The position numbers were made by a program, and so were the translations under genes. Shown piece by piece: positions 25,160 through 32,876 of a DNA stretch of 41,876 bases. Under the pieces are notes generated by a model. It made no database searches and was not told the origin of the DNA. It saw only the letters and a list, made by a program, of their open reading frames with translations. This DNA comes from Candidatus Anammoximicrobium sp. Lineage in GTDB: Bacteria; Planctomycetota; Planctomycetia; Pirellulales; Pirellulaceae. The DNA is taken from positions 1-41,876 of the forward strand of contig JAAYYU010000020.1 of NCBI GenBank assembly GCA_012515235.1, read 5' to 3'. Each line of letters starts with the position of its first letter. Within the stretch, counting starts at the first letter, position 1.

Positions 25160-26845
25160 ATGATGAAGCCACATTCCTGCAGATTCTGGCAAGGCAACTG
25201 CTCGGCGATCTGGCTGGCGACGCTCGTCGGCTTGGGCGTGCCGGTTGCCTCCGCGGAGACGGTCGCAGCAACCGGGCAGCGGCCCCACGTCGTCGTCATC
25301 CTGGCAGATGACCTCGGCTTTGGCGATGTGCAGTGCAACAACCCGCAGCGCGGCAAGATCCCGACGCCGAACCTCGACGCACTGGCCGCCCAGGGGATGC
25401 GGTTCACGGACGGGCATTCGAGTTCCGGCGTGTGCTCGCCGTCGCGTTATACGCTGCTGACGGGCCGCTATCACTGGCGGACGCCGCTGCAGTCCGGCAT
25501 TGTGGGCGTGTTCGGCGCACCGCTGATCGCACCGGATCGCGTGACCCTGGCGAGCCTGTTGCAGCAGCAGGGCTATCGCACGGCCTGTGTCGGCAAGTGG
25601 CATTTGGGCTGGGATTGGCCGATTCCGCAGGACCAGTCGGCGCTGTTCCGCGCCAAGCCGCAGGGGGAATCCGTGACGCCGCCCGAGGATCAGAGACGAC
25701 TGTGGAGCCGCGTCTTCGCGCAGCCGATCGCAGGCGGTCCGACCGCGCGCGGCTTTGGCAGCTACTTCGGCACCGACGTGCCCAACTGGCCGCCGTACTG
25801 CTTCCTCGAAAACGACCGCACGATCGGTGTCCCGTCCGAGTTTCTGCCGGCGCGCTTGCTGGGGAACAACCAGGCCAGTTTGCCGGGGCCGGCGCTGCCG
25901 GAGTGGAAACTGGAGCCGATCCTGCCCGCGCTGAGCGAGCGGGCGTGTGCCTTCATCGAAAGCTGCGCCGGCCAGCGCGAACCTTTCTTCCTGTACCTGC
26001 CGCTCACGTCTCCGCACACGCCGCTGGCGGTGAACGACGCCTGGAAGGGTAAGAGCGGCTTGAACGCCTATGCCGACCTGGTGCTGGAGACGGACGCTGT
26101 GGTCGGGCGCGTGCTGAAGGCCCTGGAGACGAGCGGAGCGGCAAGCAAGACGCTGGTCGTGTTCACCAGCGACAACGGCTGTGCGCCCTACATCGGCGCG
26201 GCCGACCTGGAGCGCAAGGGCCATTTTCCAAGCGGCCCGCTGCGCGGCTACAAGGCGGACGTGTGGGAGGGCGGCCATCGCGTGCCGTTCGTTGTCCGCT
26301 GGCCGGGTGTGGTCCAGCCCGGCCGCGTGTGCGCGCAACTGGTGCAGCATGCCGATCTGCTGGCGACCTGTGCAGAGATCGTCGGCGCGAAACTGCCGGA
26401 CACGGCAGGCGAAGACAGCGTGAGCCTGCTGCCGCTGCTGACGGGCGGCGACACGCCGGTTCGCTCGTCCGCCGTGAATTGTTCCGCGAGAGGACTGCTC
26501 GCGATCCGCCAGGGCCCGTGGAAGCTGATCTTCGGCCCCGGCTCAGGCGGCTGGAGTCCGGGCGGCGACAGCCAACTGGGCCAGCTGTACAACCTGGACG
26601 AGGATCTGGGCGAAACCAAGAACCTGTACGCAGAGCAACCCGAAGTCGTCGCCGAATTGACCGCGTTGATGGACCGCGTCGTCAGCCAGGGCCGCAGCAC
26701 GCCGGGGGCGATGCAGGCCAACGACCAGCCGGTGAACTGGAAACGGTTCATGCAGCGTGATGGTCAGCCGAAGAAGAAGGCCAAGGCGAAAGCGAAGAAG
26801 CCCCCGGCCGACGCCAGGCGTGCCCCGTCTGCCGCCGCTGCCTAG
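25160..26845 (+). CDS. Exported arylsulfatase-type sulfatase
   Basis: 561 residues from the ATG at 25160 (GAGGGGGAG just upstream); ATG 25163 is equally possible. Signal segment IWLATLVGLGVPVASA. Metal-binding Asps are in VVILADDLGFGD (D50, D51). The formylglycine site is C92 in GVCSPSRYTLLTGR, the Cys-type C-x-P-S-R motif, so it needs a formylglycine-generating enzyme that is not in this window. VGKWHLGW and FTSDNGC are further family motifs. The last 25 residues are Lys/Ala-rich (KKKAKAKAKKPPADARR), which is unusual. It would remove sulfate from a glycan or aryl ester; the substrate is unknown, but DUF4838 next door points to polysaccharide. Confidence 0.95.
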   Translation: MMKPHSCRFWQGNCSAIWLATLVGLGVPVASAETVAATGQRPHVVVILADDLGFGDVQCNNPQRGKIPTPNLDALAAQGMRFTDGHSSSGVCSPSRYTLLTGRYHWRTPLQSGIVGVFGAPLIAPDRVTLASLLQQQGYRTACVGKWHLGWDWPIPQDQSALFRAKPQGESVTPPEDQRRLWSRVFAQPIAGGPTARGFGSYFGTDVPNWPPYCFLENDRTIGVPSEFLPARLLGNNQASLPGPALPEWKLEPILPALSERACAFIESCAGQREPFFLYLPLTSPHTPLAVNDAWKGKSGLNAYADLVLETDAVVGRVLKALETSGAASKTLVVFTSDNGCAPYIGAADLERKGHFPSGPLRGYKADVWEGGHRVPFVVRWPGVVQPGRVCAQLVQHADLLATCAEIVGAKLPDTAGEDSVSLLPLLTGGDTPVRSSAVNCSARGLLAIRQGPWKLIFGPGSGGWSPGGDSQLGQLYNLDEDLGETKNLYAEQPEVVAELTALMDRVVSQGRSTPGAMQANDQPVNWKRFMQRDGQPKKKAKAKAKKPPADARRAPSAAAA

Positions 26846-26887
26846 TTTCGCCGCGCATCCCGGCCGGCACAGCCGGCAGGGCGGTGC

Positions 26888-26910
26888 GTTCCCAGGCGGA
26901 ACCTGGAAAC
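26888..26910. repeat. Short palindromic repeat of the TTCCCAGG...CCTGG type
   Basis: GTTCCCAGG (26888-26896) pairs with CCTGGAAAC (26902-26910) with one mismatch. Together with the following GAGAAGAACGAGAAG stretch it resembles a dispersed short repeat known from many genomes; copy number in this genome is unknown. Low weight. Confidence 0.35.
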
Positions 26911-26926
26911 GAGAAGAACGAGAAGA

Positions 26927-26952
26927 GCCCGGCTTTTTCCGAAAAGCCGGGC
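26927..26952. terminator. Bidirectional terminator hairpin
   Basis: GCCCGGCTTTT-TCCG-AAAAGCCGGGC (26927-26952) is a perfect 11-bp stem with a 4-base loop. It lies between the convergent sulfatase and oxidoreductase genes, and the TTTT/AAAA at the stem tip gives U-rich RNA on both strands. The best terminator candidate in the window. Confidence 0.8.
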
Positions 26953-26988
26953 CCTTTGCGGCTAAGAACTTCCCACATCACACTGTGC

Positions 26989-28314
26989 TCAGTACGGCTG
27001 GTACTGGCCGGGCATGGGAATCGGGTAGTCGCCGTTGGCGTTTTTCTCCACGGGTGCCGGGGCGTCCCAGGCGAGCTTCTCCGGGAACTCGCTCTTGCCC
27101 TTGGCCACGGCGTCGTCCCACTTGACGATCTTGCCCGAGTAGGTCGCCATGCGGCCCAGCACCGCTGTCATGCTGCTGGAGGCGCCGGTCCAGCCTTCGT
27201 GGTAAGGCTTGTCTTCCCGGATGGCCGCGACCAGGTCCTTGTGTTCCTGGACCATCGCGTTCACGCCGGGGCCGTCATACCGCCATTCGGTCTCGCCCTT
27301 GATCCAGCCAGCGCAGTTTGATTCGCCCTTCACGCCGTGAGCGGCTTCGCTGACGCTGCTGAACGTGTTGGGGATGTGCCGGCACTGGCTGTACATCTTC
27401 GTGCCGTCGGCATAGGTGAATTCGACGAAGTGCTCGTCGAAGATCTGGCCCGTGCCCTTGTTGCCGCCCAGGTAGCGCTGCAGGCAGCCGCCCATGCCGT
27501 TGGCTTCGACCGGATGCGCCAGCTTCGGATCGCCGTCCTTGGCCCAGGCCCAGTTGACGATGTCCAGGTTGTGGATGTGCTGTTCGCAGATGTTGTCGCC
27601 GCTGAGCCAGCAGAAGTGATACCAGTTGTCGACCTGGTACTGCATTTCCGTCGCACCTTCCTTGCGCGGCCGGTTCCAGATGCCGCCGCCGTTCCAGTAG
27701 GCGCGCAGGAGCGTAACCTTGCCGATCGCCCCGTCGTGAATCCGCTTGATCGTCTCGACGTACTGGGGCGTGTGCCGCCGCTGGAAGCCGACGCCGACCT
27801 TGAGGCCCTTTTCCTCGGCCATCTTGTTGGCGGCCATCAGCTTCTGGTAGCCCGGCGCGTCCACGCAGCAAGGTTTCTCCATGAACACGTGTTTGCCGGC
27901 CGCGATCGCGGCGGCGTAGATCATGGGCCGGAAACCGGGCGGGGTGGCCGTGATGATCAGGTCCGCGCCGACGGCAATCGCCTTGTCGAAGGCGTCCAAA
28001 CCGAAGAACACCCGGTCGTCGGGCAGGTCGATGCGGTCCTTGCGTTTCTCGCGCAGCCGCCGGGCCGTCCCGGTGGCGCGGTCCTCGAAGGCGTCCGCTA
28101 CGGCGATCACCTTCACGCCGGGATCGGCGTTCAGGCTGTCTTCGACGGCCCCATTGCCGCGGCCGCCACAGCCGATCAAAGCCGCCTTGATCACATCGCT
28201 GCCGGCCGCGTGGGCCATTCGGGCGATGGGAATCTGGCTGGCTACGGCAACGCCTGCGGCGACGGTGGTTCCCTTGAGGAAGTCGCGTCGGGATGCGTTC
28301 GTCTTGTCGCTCAT
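26989..28314 (-). CDS. Tat-exported Gfo/Idh/MocA family oxidoreductase (second copy type)
   Basis: 441 residues from the ATG at 28314, with AGGAG at good distance upstream. Twin-arginine signal ASRRDFLKGTTVAAGVAVA. NAD-binding IKAALIGCGGRGNG, the EKP motif in FMEKPCCVDAPG and GVGFQRRHTPQYVE follow in the usual order. It is a different subgroup from the one at 11207-12541: the body has WNGGGIWNRPRKEG and LSGDNICEQHIHNLD, seen in planctomycete oxidoreductases of sugar metabolism. The His pair in EQHIHNLDIVNW is a likely substrate or metal site. It is followed by a bidirectional hairpin. Confidence 0.9.
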   Translation of the reverse strand: MSDKTNASRRDFLKGTTVAAGVAVASQIPIARMAHAAGSDVIKAALIGCGGRGNGAVEDSLNADPGVKVIAVADAFEDRATGTARRLREKRKDRIDLPDDRVFFGLDAFDKAIAVGADLIITATPPGFRPMIYAAAIAAGKHVFMEKPCCVDAPGYQKLMAANKMAEEKGLKVGVGFQRRHTPQYVETIKRIHDGAIGKVTLLRAYWNGGGIWNRPRKEGATEMQYQVDNWYHFCWLSGDNICEQHIHNLDIVNWAWAKDGDPKLAHPVEANGMGGCLQRYLGGNKGTGQIFDEHFVEFTYADGTKMYSQCRHIPNTFSSVSEAAHGVKGESNCAGWIKGETEWRYDGPGVNAMVQEHKDLVAAIREDKPYHEGWTGASSSMTAVLGRMATYSGKIVKWDDAVAKGKSEFPEKLAWDAPAPVEKNANGDYPIPMPGQYQPY

Positions 28315-28354
28315 CTCACATGCTCCTAAATCAAAGCCACTGCAAAATCGGCCA

Positions 28355-28371
28355 GCCCGGAACATCCGGGC
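28355..28371 (-). promoter_or_regulatory. 7-bp hairpin in the oxidoreductase leader
   Basis: GCCCGGA-ACA-TCCGGGC (28355-28371) is a perfect short stem about 40 bp upstream of the start codon at 28314. It could act as a leader hairpin or as the end of the upstream transcript, since the peptidase gene on the same strand ends at 28516. Weak evidence. Confidence 0.35.
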
Positions 28372-28515
28372 GGGCTTGTCAAGAATTGTGTGCTTTCCGC
28401 TCGCCGGGGGCAAGTACGGATAACCGTACCCCAGCGAACGAAGGTGAAAATCGCGTTTCCCCGGAATTCGAGAGGCCCCCGCGACCAGCCCATCGCTGGG
28501 CTGTCACAGGACGGC

Positions 28516-29712
28516 TCAATAGTAACCCGACAAGGGCAAGGCAACCAGCGGCGGCGCCGCGGCGGCCGACGGGGGTAACAGCGAAGTCATGGGAACGGCG
28601 GCTGGCGCGGTGACCGCCGCGGCCGGGGGCAAGGACTGCCACTGGATCACCGTCGGCTGAGGCGTGCCCGGCTCTTGCGGGCGCGTGACCGAACTGGAAA
28701 TCAGGGGCGTAGCCGCTTCCGGGGCCGCAGCGACCGTCGCCGGAGACGCCGCCGCGCTGTCCGAGTTGGTGCGGATCGTCTTTGAGGCCCCAGCCAAGTC
28801 GCGTTGACGCGCATACCAACTGCCGCCTCCGCCCACGCCATTCCCCGAACCGCTGGCGGCCGGGAACTGACCGGCGGTCGGATCTGGTGTCGCCGTCAGC
28901 GCCGAAGCGAGTTGCGTTCCGGCAGCCGGGGTGCTCCGCGCCGGCTCGTGCTGCGCCAGCAGCGGCGAACGCGGCGACAGCGGCGGGCTTCCCTGCCGCA
29001 CCCATTCCAGCCAGGCAACTTGGAGTTCCGACAGACTCTGGTAGCCGTAGTGCTTCTGAGTTGCGGCCGTCCAGTTGTTCCATTTCATACCGTCGCCGAC
29101 GTACGCGACGAACTCGCGCTTGCCGCTCTGGGCGATCAGGAAGCGGGCCAACGAGAAACCTTGCGAGTACAACGGCAGAATGTCTTCCGGGTATTCCTGC
29201 ATGGCGAACATGTGATTGAACGCGATGCCGCGACCGGTGGTCAGGAAGTTGATCAGCAAATGCTGCTGCTTGGCCTTTTCGCTGACATGCTCGACCGACG
29301 TGGCAGCTCCTTCATCCGCCCAACGCGGCAAGGGCCGGCCGAAGTGGGTCGCAAAGATCATGTGGGTGATTTCGTGCGGTAGGACACTGTCCAGCAGCCG
29401 CTCGTAGGAACCCTGGATCGTCATCTGCCAGCCGAACGGGCGGCCATTGTCGAACATGAAGCTCGTGGCGCCGCCGGCTCCCAAGTGCTGGCCGACGTGA
29501 ATCGTGATCGGGCAGGGATCTTGCCAAGGCGGCAATTCCCGGCCCAGCCACTCCAACGCCAGATCGCGGCGATACCGTTCGCTCGCCCGGCCGAGCGTTT
29601 CGGCCATTTCCGGCGTTGGGGCCGTGACGAGAAAACTCTGGGTGCGATAGGTGGCCCCCAGAGACAGCAACGAGGCGACGATCAGCGCCGCGGAGAAAAA
29701 GCGAGCTTCCAT
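28516..29712 (-). CDS. Exported gluzincin-type metallopeptidase-like protein (peptidase MA-like)
   Basis: 398 residues with N-terminal signal (MEARFFSAALIVASLLSLGA). Zinc motif HExxH is LPHEITHMIF (H113, E114, H117), and a third ligand Glu follows at E134 in RWADEGAATS, the gluzincin spacing. Residues 60-110 hold CPITIHVGQHLGAGG. After about residue 250 the chain becomes a low-complexity Pro/Ala/Ser/Thr-rich tail of roughly 150 residues ending ALPLSGYY. It probably cleaves proteins or peptides at the cell envelope. The long disordered tail may tether it. No neighbour explains its role. Confidence 0.82.
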   Translation of the reverse strand: MEARFFSAALIVASLLSLGATYRTQSFLVTAPTPEMAETLGRASERYRRDLALEWLGRELPPWQDPCPITIHVGQHLGAGGATSFMFDNGRPFGWQMTIQGSYERLLDSVLPHEITHMIFATHFGRPLPRWADEGAATSVEHVSEKAKQQHLLINFLTTGRGIAFNHMFAMQEYPEDILPLYSQGFSLARFLIAQSGKREFVAYVGDGMKWNNWTAATQKHYGYQSLSELQVAWLEWVRQGSPPLSPRSPLLAQHEPARSTPAAGTQLASALTATPDPTAGQFPAASGSGNGVGGGGSWYARQRDLAGASKTIRTNSDSAAASPATVAAAPEAATPLISSSVTRPQEPGTPQPTVIQWQSLPPAAAVTAPAAVPMTSLLPPSAAAAPPLVALPLSGYY

Positions 29713-30205
29713 GCTCGTAGGCCACTCCCTTGTTGAATCCGTTCGTGAAGCAAAGGCGTCCTACCTCCGCTTCGACATAGCTCGATGCCGGGCATTAGGG
29801 CAAACTGCAAGCCAAACCGGTCGTACACCGCTTCCTTTTTTGCCCGCTCGTCGCAAACTCCTTACTGAACGCATCTTGGGACAAGATATTGCGTCGGGAC
29901 ATCATTGCCACGGTCGGCAAGTCTTGTAAGATTTGCACAAGGTAATCCAAATCGTGCTTCCGAGACCAGACCGATTTCGATGGTTTCTGGACGCGGCGGT
30001 CATCCGGCTGGAGATCCGGGTCCGCGCACGAAGTTCGACCCACCCGTCACCGGGGAAAACCTATACCTTATGGGTCGAAAGGCGCTGATGCCATTTCGGG
30101 GCTCGCAGCCGCCGGAAAATCTGGTAATTTAGGTATTTAGGGAACGGTTCGAGAGGCAGCCACACAGTGTTCTGACACCGTATGGATACAATTCCGAGGA
30201 ATGCC
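29713..30205. other. 493-bp gap with no convincing gene
   Basis: Reading both strands I find no frame with a good start signal or a recognisable product. It divides the divergent peptidase and STAS genes, so it should hold both promoters. The AT-rich patches CTATACCTTAT (30061-30071) and AATTTAGGTATTTAG (30126-30140) are candidates. A 9-bp inverted repeat is listed separately. Confidence 0.5.
30034..30079. promoter_or_regulatory. Perfect 9-bp inverted repeat upstream of the STAS gene
   Basis: TTCGACCCA (30034-30042) and TGGGTCGAA (30071-30079) are exact inverse copies separated by 28 bp that include the AT-rich CTATACCTTA. The geometry suits an operator flanking a promoter or an RNA stem-loop about 130 bp before the STAS/beta-helix operon. 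Confidence 0.45.
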
Positions 30206-30688
30206 ATGTCGTTGCTTGCTTCTGCCGCTGTGAACGATGTTGGCGAGAGCCACGGATTCGACTCGCCGTATCGCTGCTGTCTGTGCGGCCATGTCCTGCC
30301 GTACCATCCGGCCTTTACCGCCGACGTGAATTGCCCGAAGTGTGGTTCGCTGCTGTGGTGTGTCCGACGCGACAACGGCAGTGAAGTAGTTTTGGAGGTC
30401 GTGCCTGGACGCACGCCGTCTGTCGAGGAAATCGAAAGTCTGAGCCGGGTGTTGCGGACCGACGAGATTGTTCCCCGCGTGATCGTCGATTTGTCCGGTT
30501 TGGATCTGATCAACAGCGCATTGGTGGCGATGCTCGTCCTGCTGAACAAACGGATTCACGCCGCGGCCGGCACGCTCCGGTTGAGTGGACTGAACGAGGT
30601 CGTCCGCGAGATTTTTTTCCGTTTCAAGCTCGACAGCCTCTTTGAGATTGTCGAATTCAAACCGGCCCCTCCTGCCCGATGCTCATGA
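30206..30688 (+). CDS. Zinc-ribbon plus STAS-domain protein (anti-sigma-antagonist-like)
   Basis: 160 residues from the ATG at 30206, which follows GAGGA; an upstream ATG at 30182 lacks an RBS. The first part is a zinc ribbon: CCLCGH (C24, C27) and CPKCG (C43, C46). Residues about 90-152 are a STAS domain (VIVDLSGLDLINSALVAMLV, then LRLSGLNEVVREIFF). In SpoIIAA the loop reads D-S-S-G and its second Ser is phosphorylated. Here it reads N-S-A-L, so that Ser is Ala105. The protein may signal without phosphorylation, or use S104. STAS antagonists bind anti-sigma kinases and so control sigma factors or exocyst-like systems. The stop overlaps the start of the beta-helix gene (ATGA). Confidence 0.75.
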   Translation: MSLLASAAVNDVGESHGFDSPYRCCLCGHVLPYHPAFTADVNCPKCGSLLWCVRRDNGSEVVLEVVPGRTPSVEEIESLSRVLRTDEIVPRVIVDLSGLDLINSALVAMLVLLNKRIHAAAGTLRLSGLNEVVREIFFRFKLDSLFEIVEFKPAPPARCS

Positions 30689-32787
30689 ACACGAGTTTCC
30701 GTCTTGCCTGCCTGGGATTTGCGTGTTGGAATCTGATCTGGGTCACGGCCGCGGTGGCGGGGCCGGCGACGCTGTACGTTGCCGTGGACGGCAATGATGC
30801 ATGGTCCGGCAAATTGCCGGAGGCGAACGCGACGAGGACGGACGGGCCGCTGGCGACGCTGGAAGCCGCGCGCGACGCCGTCCGACGATGGAAACAGGCC
30901 GGACCGCTGCCGGCCCGCGGCGTGGTGGTCGAACTGCGCGGGGGTGTGTACGAGCGCGACCGCGCCTTGGAACTGACGGCCGAAGATTCCGGTGCGGCGG
31001 AAACGCCCATCGAGTATCGCGCCCGGCCCGGCGAATCGGTGCGGCTGATCGGCGGCAAACGGATTGCAGGTTTTACGCCCGTCACGGATGGGGCACTGCT
31101 GGGGCGTCTGGAACCCGAAACTCGCGGCAACGTCTGGCAGGTGGACCTGCGTGCGGCGGGAGTCACCGATTTCGGCGGTCCTGCGGGGGGCGGACTGGAA
31201 CTGTTCTTTCAGGGCCGGCCGATGCACATTGCCCGCTGGCCCAACGACGGCTTTGTGAAGATCGTCCACGTGCAGGGGCCGACGCCGGTGGACATCCGCG
31301 GCACCAGGGGCTGTCGGGAAGGCGTGTTTTCCTACGAAGGCGACCGCCCCCGTCGCTGGAAGGACGAGAAGGACCTGTGGCTGCACGGTTACTGGTTCTG
31401 GGACTGGGCCGATCAACGCCAGAAAGTCGCGTCGATCGATGTGGACAAACGCCTCGTGACGCTGGTCCCGCCCAACCACAGCTATGGCTACCGCAACGGC
31501 CAGTGGTTCTATGCCTTTAACGCGCTGGCGGAGATTGACCAGCCGGGCGAATGGTATTTGGACCGCGAGACCGGCACGCTGTACTTCTGGCCGCCGGCGC
31601 CGATCGCGTCGGGCGAGGCCCTGGTTTCCGTCGTGCCTACCCTGGTCAGTTGCCAGGACACCGCCTATGTCACGATTCGCGGCTTGACCTTCGAGGCGAT
31701 GCGGAGCACGGCGGTCGTCGTCCGCGGCGGTTCCCACAATCGTCTTGTGGGCTGCACGATCCGCAACGGCGGACGGAATGCGGTCTCGGTCACGGGCACG
31801 GCCAACGGCGTGATCGGCTGTGAGATCGATCAGATGGCGGAGGGCGGCATTTCGCTGTCCGGCGGTGATCGCAAGTCACTGGCGCCCGCCGGGCTGTACG
31901 CCGAAAACAACCACATCCATCATTACGGCCGCGTCAAGCCCATGTACAGTGCCGGCATTTCCGTGCATGGCGTGGGCAACCGAATCGCCCACAATCTGAT
32001 CCACGACGCGCCGCATCAGGCGATCGGATTTGGCGGCAACGACCACGTCATCGAGTTGAACGAAATCCACAACGTGTGCTTCGAGTCGAACGATGCGGGC
32101 GCGATCTATGCCGGCCGCGATTGGACCATGCGCGGCACCGTCATCCGGCACAACTACCTGCACCACATCTACGGCTTTGAGCGCCGCGGCTGCGTGGGCG
32201 TGTACCTGGATGACATGTACTGCGGCACGGAGATCTCCGGCAACGTGTTCTACCAGGTGCCCCGCGCGGCGTTTATCGGCGGAGGCCGGGACTGCCAGAT
32301 CGTGAACAATGTCTTCGTCGACTGCAAACCCGCCGTCCACGTCGACGCCCGCGCGCTGGGCTGGGCGCGCGACCACGCCGACGGCTGGATTCGGGAAGGC
32401 CGGGAACGGGGCACCCTGTCGGGGATCCGCTTTCGAGAACCGCCCTACAGCGACCGCTATCCGCCGCTGGTCCCCATCCTGGACGAAGATCCCGCCGCGC
32501 CGCGGGGCAACGTCGTGGCCCGCAACATCTGCTGGGGCGGCCGCTGGGACGAAATCGAGGGCAAGGCGAGGCCGTTGGTCAAGCTGGAGCACAACCTGCT
32601 GGATCAAGACCCGCGGTTCGTCAACGCCGCCAGCCTGAACTTCCAACTCCGCCCAGATTCGCCGGCTTGGAAGCTCGGTTTTCAACGGATTCCCATCGAG
32701 CGGATTGGCCTGGTCGGCAGCCCCGACCGCGCGCCCGGCGCAGCGCTCCCGGCCTCGTCCCAAACGGGGCTCTCCCCTGCTGAGTGA
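30685..32787 (+). CDS. Exported right-handed parallel beta-helix protein
   Basis: About 700 residues. The ATG at 30685 overlaps the STAS stop as ATGA; 30679 is an in-frame alternative. Signal segment MNTSFRLACLGFACWNLIWV, ending near AAVAG. The mature start LYVAVDGNDAWSGKLPEA and the following PLATLEAARDAVRRW are the standard opening of secreted beta-helix (polysaccharide-lyase-like or DUF1565-type) proteins. From about residue 330 the turns of the helix show: NRLVGCTIRNGGRNAVSV, IGCEIDQMAEGGISLSG, ENNHIHHYGR and NRIAHNLIHDAPHQAIG. Such proteins bind or cleave polysaccharides; no catalytic residues were identified. Coupled to the STAS gene. Confidence 0.85.
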   Translation: MNTSFRLACLGFACWNLIWVTAAVAGPATLYVAVDGNDAWSGKLPEANATRTDGPLATLEAARDAVRRWKQAGPLPARGVVVELRGGVYERDRALELTAEDSGAAETPIEYRARPGESVRLIGGKRIAGFTPVTDGALLGRLEPETRGNVWQVDLRAAGVTDFGGPAGGGLELFFQGRPMHIARWPNDGFVKIVHVQGPTPVDIRGTRGCREGVFSYEGDRPRRWKDEKDLWLHGYWFWDWADQRQKVASIDVDKRLVTLVPPNHSYGYRNGQWFYAFNALAEIDQPGEWYLDRETGTLYFWPPAPIASGEALVSVVPTLVSCQDTAYVTIRGLTFEAMRSTAVVVRGGSHNRLVGCTIRNGGRNAVSVTGTANGVIGCEIDQMAEGGISLSGGDRKSLAPAGLYAENNHIHHYGRVKPMYSAGISVHGVGNRIAHNLIHDAPHQAIGFGGNDHVIELNEIHNVCFESNDAGAIYAGRDWTMRGTVIRHNYLHHIYGFERRGCVGVYLDDMYCGTEISGNVFYQVPRAAFIGGGRDCQIVNNVFVDCKPAVHVDARALGWARDHADGWIREGRERGTLSGIRFREPPYSDRYPPLVPILDEDPAAPRGNVVARNICWGGRWDEIEGKARPLVKLEHNLLDQDPRFVNAASLNFQLRPDSPAWKLGFQRIPIERIGLVGSPDRAPGAALPASSQTGLSPAE

Positions 32788-32876
32788 AAGCACTCGGTCC
32801 GCGGGGTGCGGAGGGGGAGTGACTTGCGGCCTGCGGACCCTACCCAGCCCGCCCGGTCATCTGCTATTCTGACGGC

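Noticed and set aside
22808..26350. Very long open frame (about 1180 codons) on the minus strand
   Set aside because: It runs opposite to the DUF4838 and sulfatase genes, both with clear motifs. Its composition is that of a codon-bias shadow in high-GC DNA.
29795..30043. 82-residue minus-strand frame in the gap before the STAS gene
   Set aside because: No RBS, no recognisable domain and no consistent composition.
30121..30165. Possible tRNA, because of a GGTTCGAG-type sequence near 30147
   Set aside because: No acceptor or anticodon arms can be formed around it.
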